Source: an uncultured Sporosarcina sp. (GTDB lineage: Bacteria; Bacillota; Bacilli; Bacillales_A; Planococcaceae). Taken from it: 61,619 bases of DNA. A model generated the notes under the pieces. That model searched no databases and was not told the origin of the DNA. It saw only the letters and a program-made list of their open reading frames with translations. The stretch covers positions 1-61,619 of the forward strand of contig CAOKMT010000011.1 of the NCBI GenBank assembly GCA_948469885.1. Reading direction: 5' to 3'. A program made the position numbers and the translations under genes. Positions 17,572 through 27,013 of the stretch are shown here, one piece after another (position 1 is the stretch's first letter; each line of letters begins with the position of its first letter).

Positions 17572-18426
17572 ATGATTTTAGTGACAGGCGCGACGGGTCA
17601 AATTGGTAGGCTCGTTGTTAAGAATCTTTTAAAGATGGATGTGTCCGTTCGTGCATTCGTTCGAAATGAAGAGGCTTTTCATGACTTCGAAGATTCTTTA
17701 CTCGAGGTGGCGGTAGGCACATTTGAAGATACGAAGTCTATTGAAAAAGCAGTTGAAGGGGTAGAACAGCTTTTTTTAGTGGGACGGGATCACCCTGACC
17801 AAGTAATGCAACATGAGAATGTCATCGAAGTGGCAGAGCGGTGTGGCGTGAAGCATATTGTCAAATTATCGGCATTTGGTGCCACTCAAGAATCATCTAT
17901 CGATTTAATGCGTTGGCATGCGGAAACTGAAGAGCGATTGAAAAACTCGAAAATGAACTGGACATTCATCAGGCCGCACTTATATATGCATAATTTGTTG
18001 CGTTTCGGGGATAGGGTAGCGGAAAGTGGCATTTTTTCTGCCCCGATGGGTTCCGACAAATTCGCTTTAGTCGATGTCCGGGATATTGCAGAAGTGTCGG
18101 CAAAAGTTTTAAAAGATGGGGATCATGTGTCCAATATATACACGCTCACAGGGCCGACAGCAGTGACCTATGAAGAAATTGCCGAGCAACTCTCCGAAAT
18201 TTTAGGTCAACCGGTGAAGTATAACGCGGTACCGCCAAAAGAATTTTATGAAGAACTTTTGGAGAAAGGGACCCCTTCATGGCGAGCAAAGGACCTTGCT
18301 TACATCACAGAAGCCTATCCCGATGACAGAAAGAGTCTCATCACCAATGATATTAATACTTTGTTGAATCGCCCCGCTCGCAACATCACTGCCTTTCTAA
18401 GGGACTATCAAGCGGACTTTCGATAA
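17572..18426 (+). CDS. NmrA/SDR-type NAD(P)-binding oxidoreductase
   Basis: Atypical short-chain dehydrogenase of 284 aa. The NAD(P) motif TGATGQIG is at residues 5-12. The protein resembles NmrA/QOR2-type sugar-nucleotide-epimerase-like enzymes, with no YxxxK catalytic pair apparent. Substrate unknown. The ATG at 17572 follows a GGGG-rich ribosome site. It converges with the DNA methylase gene; a strong shared hairpin lies between. Confidence 0.8.
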   Translation: MILVTGATGQIGRLVVKNLLKMDVSVRAFVRNEEAFHDFEDSLLEVAVGTFEDTKSIEKAVEGVEQLFLVGRDHPDQVMQHENVIEVAERCGVKHIVKLSAFGATQESSIDLMRWHAETEERLKNSKMNWTFIRPHLYMHNLLRFGDRVAESGIFSAPMGSDKFALVDVRDIAEVSAKVLKDGDHVSNIYTLTGPTAVTYEEIAEQLSEILGQPVKYNAVPPKEFYEELLEKGTPSWRAKDLAYITEAYPDDRKSLITNDINTLLNRPARNITAFLRDYQADFR

Positions 18427-18496
18427 ATCAGACGAATACCAACGCCGGCTGGATTCACAATGGATTCGGCTTTTTTTGTTGAAGGATGTTCAAATC

Positions 18497-18541
18497 AAAA
18501 AAGTCAAAGCCAGCTTGAAACGGTGCCGGCTTTGACTTTTT
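18497..18541. terminator. Bidirectional terminator
   Basis: AAAAAGTCAAAGCCAGC (18497-18513) pairs with GCCGGCTTTGACTTTTT (18525-18541) with one mismatch. It has A-run and T-run flanks and can end the oxidoreductase transcript on plus and the methylase transcript on minus. Confidence 0.9.
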
Positions 18542-20471
18542 ATAATTTCAAATCATATTTATTTGTTAAAAACGCATCGATACAATCTTTTGCAGTCGTT
18601 TCTTTGAGGAAATTTAATTCTTCAGGACTGAATTCAGGAATTGTGAAACCGGAGATATATTTTTTTTGGTAACAATAATAACCGCCTGAAATCATATAAC
18701 TCGTTTGTTTTATATAATATTCCATAATACTCGAATTTAACACTTTCGTTAAGACATCCAGATCTATCTTATGATCATTAGACTTGAGTCCGAAAATGGC
18801 ATAGCCATTATTAAACAAAGCATGATCAGGAAAATAAGTGAAATTTGGTTTTGCAGAATTCGTTGGGAAAATGATTTTCGGTGCAAAGCTATTTAATGCT
18901 TGAGATCTCCCATATTCATACCAAATTTTAACCGTCGGCTTGCCATTATTTCTTTTCCCAAGTTCTTCTTTAATGGCTTGGAAATAGGCATATGTTTCAG
19001 GAAAGGATGTAGCCATTTCGCTTTCTGGAATCGTAAAAACTTTTTCACCTTCCACTTTGTAAGGGTAAATGATTCTATTGAATTCATAGAAGTTTGAGGA
19101 TTCGTCAATCTTTTTTTCTCCAGAACCTTTTATAATGGCGATTGTCATTTCTTTTTCTATTTTGTAGGCTTGGCCATTAAATTCTGTATAATAATAATGG
19201 TCATCTTCATTTCGATTCAATTCTTTGGTCGTATGAATTAAGTACAGAGTATCCTTTTGTGTCGCGATCCCAGTCATAATTTTTAACGCATGTTTTTGAC
19301 TTTCGATTTTTCTAATATTCAAGATGTCAGTCGGGCTTAGTAAGTTGATGGAATCACTATTGACATCTGTATAGGGGATTGTTTGAAGAGATTGGTCGGT
19401 AAGATAACTTGCCAATCGTTCGTTTTCAATTCGTGTATCCACTGTTTGATAAATGATCTCGGCCTTCAGTTGTTGATCGAAAAACATGATTGCTGAATAG
19501 GTCTGGGCATTTTCAAAAAGTTGGTTATCTTTAAAGTCAATCACTTTGTGGATATACTTATTTTTCAATAAAAAATCTCTTAGTGATTTGGCTGACTTCA
19601 TTTTAAGCAAATGATTCGGGATGATGTACCCGATTTTTCCATCTTCTTTTAAGTAACGGAAGCTCATTTCAATAAAAGCATAAAAAAGATTGAAATTACC
19701 CGATGAGCAAGTTTGATAATGTTCTCTTAGTATTTTTCGTTGTTGCATATTCAAGTGCTGTATTTTCACGTAGGGAGGATTCCCAACGATAAAGTCGAAT
19801 CCATTTAATGCTTTCTTTTGATTAAATAGTTCCAAACACCCTGGTAATGTACTATCCCCATGAACGATGTTGAAATCAATCACTTCTTGATCTTCGCCAT
19901 CTTTCAAAATTTGAAGAGACAAAAGTATTTTTGTCGACTCAACATTTTCGCTTAATAGATCAATGCCATAGAGGATGTTTTCTACGATATAAATTGAAGA
20001 AATATCAGGGAATTTCAACTTTAACTGCTTTAACGCAGAGATGAGAAATTCTCCGCCCCCGCAGGAAAGGTCACAAATGGTGATGTCATAAGGGCTTGTT
20101 AGATTTTTGAATAACTCATGATGAATATAGTCTGAAACTTCAGTAGGCGTAAAGATAATCCCGTTACTGTTTGTCGTTGTTTTATCGAAAAACGAATAAA
20201 AGATAAACTCCAAATCCTTCAATGTCCAATTTCTATCTAAGCGCATTAAATAATCATGAACTTGGCGATTGGAATAAGACAAGACATCATGAAGTAAAGT
20301 GTTTTTGATTGCGAATAAATCAAACCCATTGCTTTTTAAATATACTTTAATGAGTTCAGATTGCACTGCTTTTTTATCGGGAAATGATGATAAAGCTTTT
20401 ATGATCTCCTCATTTTTTTCTGTTAAAGACCGGTAATGAGGGGATATGTTTTTTTCTAAGTTAATCGCCAA
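18540..20471 (-). CDS. N6-adenine DNA methyltransferase (Eco57I/TaqI-like)
   Basis: Protein of 643 aa with a gamma-class amino-methyltransferase core: motif I CDLSCGGGEFL and motif IV VGNPPYVKI near residue 229. A helical N-terminal part of about 120 residues and a C-terminal region of about 300 residues, probably for target recognition, surround it. The TTG at 20471 has GGAGG 8 nt upstream. It lies divergent to a 292-aa protein that may be the matching endonuclease, so the pair looks like a type II system. No nuclease motif (PD-ExK) is obvious in this protein, arguing against a fused type IIG enzyme. The recognition site cannot be predicted. Confidence 0.85.
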   Translation of the reverse strand: MAINLEKNISPHYRSLTEKNEEIIKALSSFPDKKAVQSELIKVYLKSNGFDLFAIKNTLLHDVLSYSNRQVHDYLMRLDRNWTLKDLEFIFYSFFDKTTTNSNGIIFTPTEVSDYIHHELFKNLTSPYDITICDLSCGGGEFLISALKQLKLKFPDISSIYIVENILYGIDLLSENVESTKILLSLQILKDGEDQEVIDFNIVHGDSTLPGCLELFNQKKALNGFDFIVGNPPYVKIQHLNMQQRKILREHYQTCSSGNFNLFYAFIEMSFRYLKEDGKIGYIIPNHLLKMKSAKSLRDFLLKNKYIHKVIDFKDNQLFENAQTYSAIMFFDQQLKAEIIYQTVDTRIENERLASYLTDQSLQTIPYTDVNSDSINLLSPTDILNIRKIESQKHALKIMTGIATQKDTLYLIHTTKELNRNEDDHYYYTEFNGQAYKIEKEMTIAIIKGSGEKKIDESSNFYEFNRIIYPYKVEGEKVFTIPESEMATSFPETYAYFQAIKEELGKRNNGKPTVKIWYEYGRSQALNSFAPKIIFPTNSAKPNFTYFPDHALFNNGYAIFGLKSNDHKIDLDVLTKVLNSSIMEYYIKQTSYMISGGYYCYQKKYISGFTIPEFSPEELNFLKETTAKDCIDAFLTNKYDLKL

Positions 20472-20603
20472 AACAATATCCTCCTAAAAAATACTTCTTA
20501 TTATATTATAGCTTCGGACGGTATACGGAGCAAGGGGCTCTCCTTATGAGCAATATGAATGCAAAACTCGATTCACTAATCATCTATATCGGAGGAGAAG
20601 AAT

Positions 20604-21482
20604 ATGAACATTGAACAGGCTGCGAACTTAATAAAGAATGATATTGAAAATGCCATTACCCATTGTATGGTAAATGGCTCCAATCTAAGAAAAACGACAA
20701 AACAACCTTTTGCCAATGGATTGGAAGCGAAAACTTCGCTTATTCGATCCAGTACTTTAATTAATCATTTACATGAATATGTCAAACATGAATTTATAAG
20801 AAATGGTGTAAAGCCAAGCACGATCTTTCCACCGTTACATCATAGTAAGCCCGAATTGAAAATTACGGGGATGTACAAAAGGAAAGATCAGGACGTTTGT
20901 GTCAAACCGCCAAACATTGAGGCGGTTAAAACGCCGATCAATTGGGGACCGATGATCGATTCGGGACTATATTGTGACTACGGTTCAAAACTGACAGAAG
21001 AAATCATATCCGTTAACGTCAGAAGTCAGTTAAGTAGCTTAGCCAAAAATGCGGATACATTATTTGAACGTACTTTTGCAGAAACGTTAAATTTACATGA
21101 TTCCTATCCGAGAATGGTATTAGGTGAAGTGTATATGATCCCTGTCTTCGAATACGATGATGCGCCGATGGTGAGGAATAAAGTTGCGTTCAAAAAAAAG
21201 CAAACCGACTTGGAAAAGTATATAAGGTTTTTTCATTATTTAAGTGGCAGACCAAATGTAAATGAAGAAAAACATAAATATGAGAAATGTGCATTAGTCA
21301 TCATCGACTTTAATCAGCCGAATGCGAAAGTATATCAAAGCACTTCCGAATTGATTGCAGATGGGCTTGTGAAAGATACTTTCAAGCTTGAATTGGCAGA
21401 TGTCTCTTCGGAAGGATTTGTCGAATCACTCCTGGCCATACATAAGGAAAGATTTGGGAATGCATCAATCTTTGGTCAATGA
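20604..21482 (+). CDS. Putative type II restriction endonuclease
   Basis: Protein of 292 aa. I do not recognise a named family, but its size, its divergent placement 132 bp from a DNA methylase and its conserved-looking centre (IISVNVRSQLSSLAKN followed by LFERTFAETLNLH) fit the restriction partner of a type II system. A candidate acidic centre lies around SGLYCDYGSKLTEE. ATG 20604 has GGAGGAG upstream. If it is the nuclease, the shared intergenic region should control the timing of methylase before nuclease. No separate C-protein gene is seen. Confidence 0.55.
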   Translation: MNIEQAANLIKNDIENAITHCMVNGSNLRKTTKQPFANGLEAKTSLIRSSTLINHLHEYVKHEFIRNGVKPSTIFPPLHHSKPELKITGMYKRKDQDVCVKPPNIEAVKTPINWGPMIDSGLYCDYGSKLTEEIISVNVRSQLSSLAKNADTLFERTFAETLNLHDSYPRMVLGEVYMIPVFEYDDAPMVRNKVAFKKKQTDLEKYIRFFHYLSGRPNVNEEKHKYEKCALVIIDFNQPNAKVYQSTSELIADGLVKDTFKLELADVSSEGFVESLLAIHKERFGNASIFGQ

Positions 21483-21573
21483 GTCGTTTGGTGGAATAGT
21501 CTAAAAATACTGTGTTGAATCTTCTATTGTTCTTTATCCGTAAGGAAGAGAAGGATGAAAAGGGGATGAGGTT

Positions 21574-21912
21574 ATGTCGGTTCGAGATTTTACAGTTAGT
21601 GTTACGCCTCAAGAGGCGATGGATGCCATTGAGACGCATGTAGTCGAAGGGAATATTAGTGGAACACTCGTCGATCGGTATGTAAGAAGAAGTGGCGAAC
21701 ATGAGGTTCATGTTATTATTTTGGAGAAATTTTATATGCGCTCTAATAATCGGGCGTCTTTGACAGTGACCATCGATAATTTCGATGGAAAAACAATCGT
21801 CCATGCGGTTGCATCTGGTGGTTCGGAAGGTGTTTTTTTCCGTTTTGACTGGGGAGCGGGAAATAATTTTGCCAACAGCGTTGAAGCGGCTTTGCGACCT
21901 TATTTGATTTGA
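21574..21912 (+). CDS. DUF6054 family protein
   Basis: Protein of 112 aa that fits the DUF6054 family of Firmicutes: a basic/hydrophobic beta-rich protein with LEKFYMRSNNRASLTVT and a FFRFDWGAGNNFANS segment. No catalytic motif, signal peptide or membrane helix is seen; the function is unknown. ATG 21574 follows GGGGATGAGG. It is followed by its own terminator, so it is probably a single-gene unit, 91 nt after the putative endonuclease. Confidence 0.65.
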   Translation: MSVRDFTVSVTPQEAMDAIETHVVEGNISGTLVDRYVRRSGEHEVHVIILEKFYMRSNNRASLTVTIDNFDGKTIVHAVASGGSEGVFFRFDWGAGNNFANSVEAALRPYLI

Positions 21913-21977
21913 ACGCCGATTAGATGTTGTGTATCTGGTAAATCATATGAGCAAAAAAACGATATCAAATCCTACGA

Positions 21978-22022
21978 AAGGGAACTAAGTTGCCAAGGGC
22001 TGAGCGCTTAGTTTCCTTTTCT
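21978..22022 (+). terminator. Rho-independent terminator
   Basis: AAGGGAACTAAG (21978-21989) pairs with CTTAGTTTCCTT (22007-22018), ending in T-rich sequence, after the DUF6054 gene. Confidence 0.8.
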
Positions 22023-22063
22023 ATTTGAATCAATTTCATAATTGCTTATTTTAATATAAAACA

Positions 22064-22152
22064 CGAACATTATAATTATCTTTTAAAGGTCGCTCCGTTG
22101 ATTGGAGTGGAAGGCGACGCCTGAAACGGAAATCAACATTGTTCGGGTTTTT
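22064..22152. repeat. Degenerate dispersed intergenic repeat of Bacillaceae type
   Basis: Read on the minus strand it contains GTTGATTTCCGTTTCAGGCG, the core of an intergenic repeat I recognise from many Bacillaceae and Planococcaceae genomes. Outer arms CGAACAT (22064-22070) and ATTGTTCG (22138-22145) nearly pair, and a GGGTTTTT end gives terminator character. The rest of the 22023-22378 gap shows no other supported feature. Confidence 0.5.
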
Positions 22153-22378
22153 AAGGAGTATAGCTAATTATGAAATTAGCTCATTTTATAAACGTAATAT
22201 TTTTTATTTTTTGAAACAAAACGACTCCTACAAACGTTATATAGTACAATGGCACTTTTTTACAAAAAATAGATGGTAAATGCTATGAAAAAGAGGGGGT
22301 CCCGTAGGTACATAGATGTAAGGTGCCGTTTATTCATGAAAATAGAGAAGTTAGTGGGGAAAGTGAGAGGGAAGTTGG

Positions 22379-23566
22379 ATGAAAAAGAAGGTTTGGATTT
22401 GGGTTTTGAGCGTAATCGGCATTATCGTGATTGGAGCCATCGTTTTCTTTTTAACAATCGGTAAGACTTCAAATGAGTTCGGGAGCGAATTTGAAGAGAT
22501 GGGTGTCCTCGTTCAAAAAGTGAGTGAACAAGAACTTGGAGAATCGCTTCTTGTTACAGGGAAAGTAGTCCCAGAAGATGAGCAAAAGATATTTTTAGAA
22601 CCAGAATATGGTGATATACATGAATACTTAGTGGAAGAAAATCAAATTGTTAGCGCAGGAGATCCATTGTTCAAATACGATACGAGCAAAGTAGATGCCG
22701 AATTGAACAAGGCGGTAAGAGAAAGGGATTTAATTCAAAAAAGATTGAAAATAGAGCAAAACGAAATCGCGGCACTAGGCAAGCGAATTACAGAGATGCA
22801 GAAGAAAGTAAAGGGCAGCGATGAATTTACAGAAGAGGACGTAAACGTGCTTTCCAAGGAGAAAGTACAAATTGAAATGGAACTTGAAGGGACAAAAGCC
22901 GAAGTGACTTCGGCGCAAGAGGCGATCAATGAGTTGACGGTAACGAAGAAAAGTATGACGGTTGTCAGTAAAATCGATGGCATCGTTGTGAAGGTGAATA
23001 AAAATATAGAGAAGACAGAGACCGGCTCCAGTGAACCTGTTCTACATATTATCTCAAATGAACCTTTTAAAGTGATCGGCACGATGAGTGAATTTGACAC
23101 AGTGAAAATTCAACCGGAACAAGCTGTTATCGTACGCCCGAAAGTGTATAAGGATCAGGAGTGGAATGGTGTCGTCGAATCGGTCTCCCAATTCCCGGAC
23201 GGGGAAGATGGAGGAGATGATTTCGGGGGCGGCGGAAGCGTGACGATGTATCCTTTCAAAGTGGCGATCACAGATGACACGTCTGAACTTCGCCAAGGGT
23301 TCCATGTTTCATTGGAAATTAAACTTGACGGCGCGGGGCAGGTGATTGCAGTCCCTCACATGGCGCTCACGATGGATGAAGAAGGCCTTGAAGTCGTTTA
23401 TGTACTGATCGATGGCGTGTTAGAGAAACGAGTCGTACAACCCGGTGAAATGAATGATGAATTTGTTGAAATAGAAGGCGTCGCAGTGGATGAACTGGTT
23501 GTTATCAATCCAGATGAAAGCATGCATGATGGAATGGAAGTGGTTTCCTATGATGAAATTGAGTGA
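22379..23566 (+). CDS. Efflux membrane-fusion protein (MacA/YknX-like)
   Basis: HlyD/MacA-family adaptor of 395 aa. One N-terminal membrane helix (about residues 4-24) is followed by a split lipoyl/barrel-sandwich region around a coiled coil (about 100-190) and a beta-barrel domain ending in a C-terminal proximal domain. It should link the ABC transporter encoded by the next two genes to export of a peptide or small molecule across the cell envelope. It has a Gly-rich loop (DGGDDFGGGG near residue 280). The next gene starts 14 nt before its stop, indicating coupling. Resembles Bacillus YknX, whose system protects against the SdpC toxin; no YknW homologue is present. Confidence 0.85.
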   Translation: MKKKVWIWVLSVIGIIVIGAIVFFLTIGKTSNEFGSEFEEMGVLVQKVSEQELGESLLVTGKVVPEDEQKIFLEPEYGDIHEYLVEENQIVSAGDPLFKYDTSKVDAELNKAVRERDLIQKRLKIEQNEIAALGKRITEMQKKVKGSDEFTEEDVNVLSKEKVQIEMELEGTKAEVTSAQEAINELTVTKKSMTVVSKIDGIVVKVNKNIEKTETGSSEPVLHIISNEPFKVIGTMSEFDTVKIQPEQAVIVRPKVYKDQEWNGVVESVSQFPDGEDGGDDFGGGGSVTMYPFKVAITDDTSELRQGFHVSLEIKLDGAGQVIAVPHMALTMDEEGLEVVYVLIDGVLEKRVVQPGEMNDEFVEIEGVAVDELVVINPDESMHDGMEVVSYDEIE

Positions 23567-24230
23567 TATCAAAAAAGTGTATGGAAACGGTCCATTAGAA
23601 GTACCCGTGTTACATGGCATTGATTTGGAAATTGAAGACGGTGAATTTGTAGCCATTATGGGACCATCCGGATCAGGAAAATCGACGCTAATGAATATCA
23701 TCGGTTTTCTGGATTATCCATCCGAAGGAACATATGAGTTAAATGGTGAAAAAACCGGTTCGGTGAAGGAAAATAAATTGGCACGATTGCGAAATGAGCA
23801 TATCGGATTTGTATTTCAACAGTTTTTCCTGTTGCCACGTTTGAATGCACTGAAAAATGTGGAGTCGCCCCTTGTCTATGCCAATGTCCCGAAACGGGAG
23901 CGAACGGAACGAGCGAAGCAAATGTTGACGAAAGTCGGGCTGGAAGAACGGATGGGCCATTTGCCGAATGAGTTATCGGGTGGGCAGAAACAAAGGGTTG
24001 CGATTGCACGGGCACTTGTGAATAACCCGACAATCATTTTAGCTGACGAACCGACAGGTGCATTGGATTCAAAAACGAGTGCACAAATTATGGAACTGCT
24101 TGTCGAATTGAACAAAGAAGGAAAAACAGTCATCATCGTCACGCATGAAGAGGAGATTGCTGATTATACAAATAGGATCATCACATTAAGAGATGGGCGA
24201 ATAACTGATGATCGGAGGCGGACGTCTTGA
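23550..24230 (+). CDS. ABC transporter ATPase (MacB/YknY-like)
   Basis: ATPase of 226 aa of the LolD/MacB exporter group: Walker A GPSGSGKST, signature ELSGGQKQRVAIARAL, Walker B ILADEPTGALD, and switch histidine in VIIVTHEEE. Two adjacent ATGs (23550 and 23553) could start it; it overlaps the end of the fusion-protein gene by 17 nt. It should power the MacB-type permease encoded next, forming a mechanotransmission-type export complex with the adaptor. Confidence 0.88.
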   Translation: MMKLSDIKKVYGNGPLEVPVLHGIDLEIEDGEFVAIMGPSGSGKSTLMNIIGFLDYPSEGTYELNGEKTGSVKENKLARLRNEHIGFVFQQFFLLPRLNALKNVESPLVYANVPKRERTERAKQMLTKVGLEERMGHLPNELSGGQKQRVAIARALVNNPTIILADEPTGALDSKTSAQIMELLVELNKEGKTVIIVTHEEEIADYTNRIITLRDGRITDDRRRTS

Positions 24231-25441
24231 GTATTTGGGAAAGTTTCAAAGTCGCGCTGTCTTCGATTTGGAATCATAAAATACGCTCCATTTTGACGAT
24301 GCTTGGTATTATTATCGGTGTGGGCGCCGTTATTATTATTGTGGCCATTGGAGAAGGTGCAAAGAGGCAAATTGCCGATGATATGTTCAGTACGGATAAA
24401 AATGCGATCGAGTTGTATTATGAACCGATCATGACAGAGGACGGTTCGGATTCCATGTGGTGGGATTTTCCGGTAGTCACAGGTGAGGATATAGAAGCGC
24501 TTCAAGACTTACCCGGGGTTAAATCTGTTCTAGGCACAAACCAAGGATGGGCACAGATGACACATAATGAAGAGCAATCCGAACTGACAATCACCGGCGT
24601 CGATCACTATTATTTTGCAGCAAAAGATATAACAATTATCGAAGGCAGGCCTTTTAACGCCAGAGATAATGACAGTATGAATCGGGTCGCGATGATTGAC
24701 TCGGTTACAAGGGACAAGTTCTTTCAAGAGGGAGAAAGTGTAATCGGCGAAATTATAGAAGTGGCCGATAATCCGTATAAAGTCGTTGGCGTCTATAAAT
24801 CAACAATTCCTGAAGAATGGATCCAACAAGGTTTTGCAGAAGGTGAAATGCTCATGCCACGAGCACTCATTTCTATGATGTTCGGTAATGAAGAAATCGA
24901 AAATATCTCGGTGATTGCCGATTCACCCGACATGGTTTCAGAAACGGGACAATTGGCTGCTGATACGCTGACAGAAGTGAAGAAGTTGGAAGACGGCATG
25001 TATATAACCAATGACTTTTCCGACTATGAAGAGGAACTGGAAGGGTTCTATACGACGATTACCTTGTTCATCGGCAGTATCGCAGGCATTTCACTTTTAG
25101 TCGGGGGCATCGGCGTGATGAATATTATGCTCGTCTCTGTCACGGAACGTACGCGGGAAATCGGTTTGAGAAAAGCGATGGGCGCAACAAGAGGTAGAAT
25201 TTTGTTACAGTTTTTGATTGAATCCGTTACGTTAACTTCCTTAGGTGGACTTATTGGGATAGGCTTCGCGGCGGGGGCTACTTTCGTTGCTTCACAACTA
25301 TTGCCTTTCCAAGCAGTTATTAGTCCATTAGTCGTTCTGATCGGATTTTGTTTCTCTGCCTTTATCGGCATTGTGTTCGGAATTCTCCCTGCGAATAAAG
25401 CTTCAAAACTGAGTCCGATTGATGCTTTAAGATATGAATAA
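24227..25441 (+). CDS. MacB/YknZ-like ABC permease
   Basis: Permease of 404 aa in the MacB topology: one membrane helix near the N terminus (IRSILTMLGIIIGVGAVIII), a large extracytoplasmic MacB_PCD domain (about 45-270), and three C-terminal helices in an FtsX domain that includes GGIGVMNIMLVSVTERTREIG. The TTG at 24227 overlaps the ATPase stop (TTGA) and has GGAGG upstream. It completes the three-gene efflux unit. The substrate is unknown; antimicrobial peptides are typical. Confidence 0.88.
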   Translation: MSIWESFKVALSSIWNHKIRSILTMLGIIIGVGAVIIIVAIGEGAKRQIADDMFSTDKNAIELYYEPIMTEDGSDSMWWDFPVVTGEDIEALQDLPGVKSVLGTNQGWAQMTHNEEQSELTITGVDHYYFAAKDITIIEGRPFNARDNDSMNRVAMIDSVTRDKFFQEGESVIGEIIEVADNPYKVVGVYKSTIPEEWIQQGFAEGEMLMPRALISMMFGNEEIENISVIADSPDMVSETGQLAADTLTEVKKLEDGMYITNDFSDYEEELEGFYTTITLFIGSIAGISLLVGGIGVMNIMLVSVTERTREIGLRKAMGATRGRILLQFLIESVTLTSLGGLIGIGFAAGATFVASQLLPFQAVISPLVVLIGFCFSAFIGIVFGILPANKASKLSPIDALRYE

Positions 25442-25463
25442 TCGTATGATTTGAGTAAAGATG

Positions 25464-25490
25464 CCGGGTGCCCAATTATTGGGCATCCGG
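25464..25490. terminator. Strong hairpin after the efflux operon
   Basis: A near-perfect palindrome: CCGGGTGCCCAA pairs with TTGGGCATCCGG across a 2-4 nt loop. There is no T run, so termination efficiency is uncertain, but it lies 22 nt past the permease stop. Confidence 0.55.
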
Positions 25491-25601
25491 TCCCTCATAG
25501 TATTCCGATTCACTTAACCTCATGGATCTTGGAAACTGTATCCTCCACTACAAACTCAACTTCTCGATACTGCTGTAACGACTAGACTTGACATCGAAAT
25601 A

Positions 25602-26723
25602 TCAAGGTTTGATCAGCAGTCCTGCATTGATTTCACTTAAGGAACGTACACCGGCAAGCGTCATGGAAACTTCAAGTTCATGGAGAATGTTTTCGATGAT
25701 ACGCTTAGCGCCGGCTTCTCCGTCGACAGCGAGGCCATAAATGTATGGGCGGCCGAGTAAAACAGCATCAGCACCAAGCGCGATCGCTTTAAAAACATCG
25801 ACTCCACTACGGATACCGCTATCCAGGAGGACGGGGATACGGCCATTTACAACTTGGCAAATATCGGGTAGTGCGTCCAATGAGGAGATGCAATGATCTA
25901 ATTGCCGTCCCCCATGATTGGAAACGACGATGCCGTCCACACCGTATTCGAGTGCAAGTTGGGCGTCTTCCGGATGTAAGATCCCTTTTAGTAAAATCGG
26001 CAACTTGGTATAGGAGCGAATTTCGCTTAATATGTCCCAATCGAGCGTGTGGCGGTCCATCAATTCAGATTGCTTTATCAAAGCGGCTTCCATGTCTTCG
26101 GATGGTGACTTTTCCAAAAGTCCGCAAAATGCGGCGTCCGAAAGGTAGTTGCCACACCCGTTCCCTTCGGCAAGGGGAGAATAGTTATTGCTATGGTCGG
26201 ATTTTCGAATCCCCAATTGCGGCGTATCGACTGTGATTACAATTGCTGAATAGCCGTTTTGCTCTGCGCGTTTAACAAGGCTTTCTGTAACACTATTCTC
26301 AGGGGAACAGTAAAGCTGGAACCAACGCGTGTTGTTTCCCGAGGCTTCAGCAATTTCATCCATCGAATAGGATGAGACGCTACTGATGACGAAAGGGACG
26401 CCTAAAGATTTCGCGGCACCCGCTGAAGCGAGTTCCCCATTTGGATGGGCAATTCGTTGAACTCCGATTGGAGCCAATAGAATTGGTGTTTTCTGAGTCG
26501 TGCCAAATAGTGAAGTGGTTAAATCCCGCTTAGACACATCCCGCAAAACACGTGGACGAATTTTCCATTTATCAAAAGCGCTTAGATTTTCTTGCATTGT
26601 CGCTTCATCGCCCGCACCCCTGGCAATATAATCAAATGCTTCTTTTCGGATTTTCTCGTATGCTTGTGCTTCCAAGTCGCTTTCGAATTTTGGTAATGTT
26701 TCATTAGTGATACGTAAAGTCAT
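25602..26723 (-). CDS. FMN-dependent alpha-hydroxy-acid oxidase / lactate monooxygenase-like
   Basis: FMN enzyme of 373 aa in the 2-hydroxyacid dehydrogenase (LldD/GOX/LMO) family, oxidising an L-2-hydroxy acid such as lactate. Visible motifs: N-terminal DYIARGAGDEAT, FMN-site LLAPIGVQ, WFQLYCSPEN, ITVDTPQLG, catalytic SNHGGRQLD (His/Arg pair), and the phosphate-binding LDSGIRSG and ALGADAVLLGRP. The long insert before the catalytic His (about 175-225) resembles lactate 2-monooxygenases. Start ATG 26723 is followed by the TLRITNET sequence. It is separate from its neighbours; the 290-bp gap on its left-hand neighbour's side (26724-27013) shows no other supported feature. Confidence 0.85.
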   Translation of the reverse strand: MTLRITNETLPKFESDLEAQAYEKIRKEAFDYIARGAGDEATMQENLSAFDKWKIRPRVLRDVSKRDLTTSLFGTTQKTPILLAPIGVQRIAHPNGELASAGAAKSLGVPFVISSVSSYSMDEIAEASGNNTRWFQLYCSPENSVTESLVKRAEQNGYSAIVITVDTPQLGIRKSDHSNNYSPLAEGNGCGNYLSDAAFCGLLEKSPSEDMEAALIKQSELMDRHTLDWDILSEIRSYTKLPILLKGILHPEDAQLALEYGVDGIVVSNHGGRQLDHCISSLDALPDICQVVNGRIPVLLDSGIRSGVDVFKAIALGADAVLLGRPYIYGLAVDGEAGAKRIIENILHELEVSMTLAGVRSLSEINAGLLIKP

Positions 26724-27013
26724 TCTTTTTCCCGCCTTATCTTAGTTATAATTTATTTGTGTAGTGCTAGAAATGAACTAAAAAAATGAGTTTTTCAAGG
26801 GGACCGAGCCTCTGAAATTCATATCTCATCATTTGTATTTGTAATAATAATTAGAAAATAAAGATTCTAACATTAGTTTATAACACGAGGAAATAGATTG
26901 GCAAGTTAATATTCACTTTTCCTCTGAAAGACAGACAATGAAGTAGAAAGAATCGAATGTCTGGGAAAACGGGGAAGTGAAGAGCTATATATTGAAAGTT
27001 GGAGGGCAAGGCG

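Noticed and set aside
22273-22464. Plus-strand 63-codon frame ahead of the efflux adaptor
   Set aside because: Overlaps the N-terminal coding region of the adaptor in another frame and has no family features.
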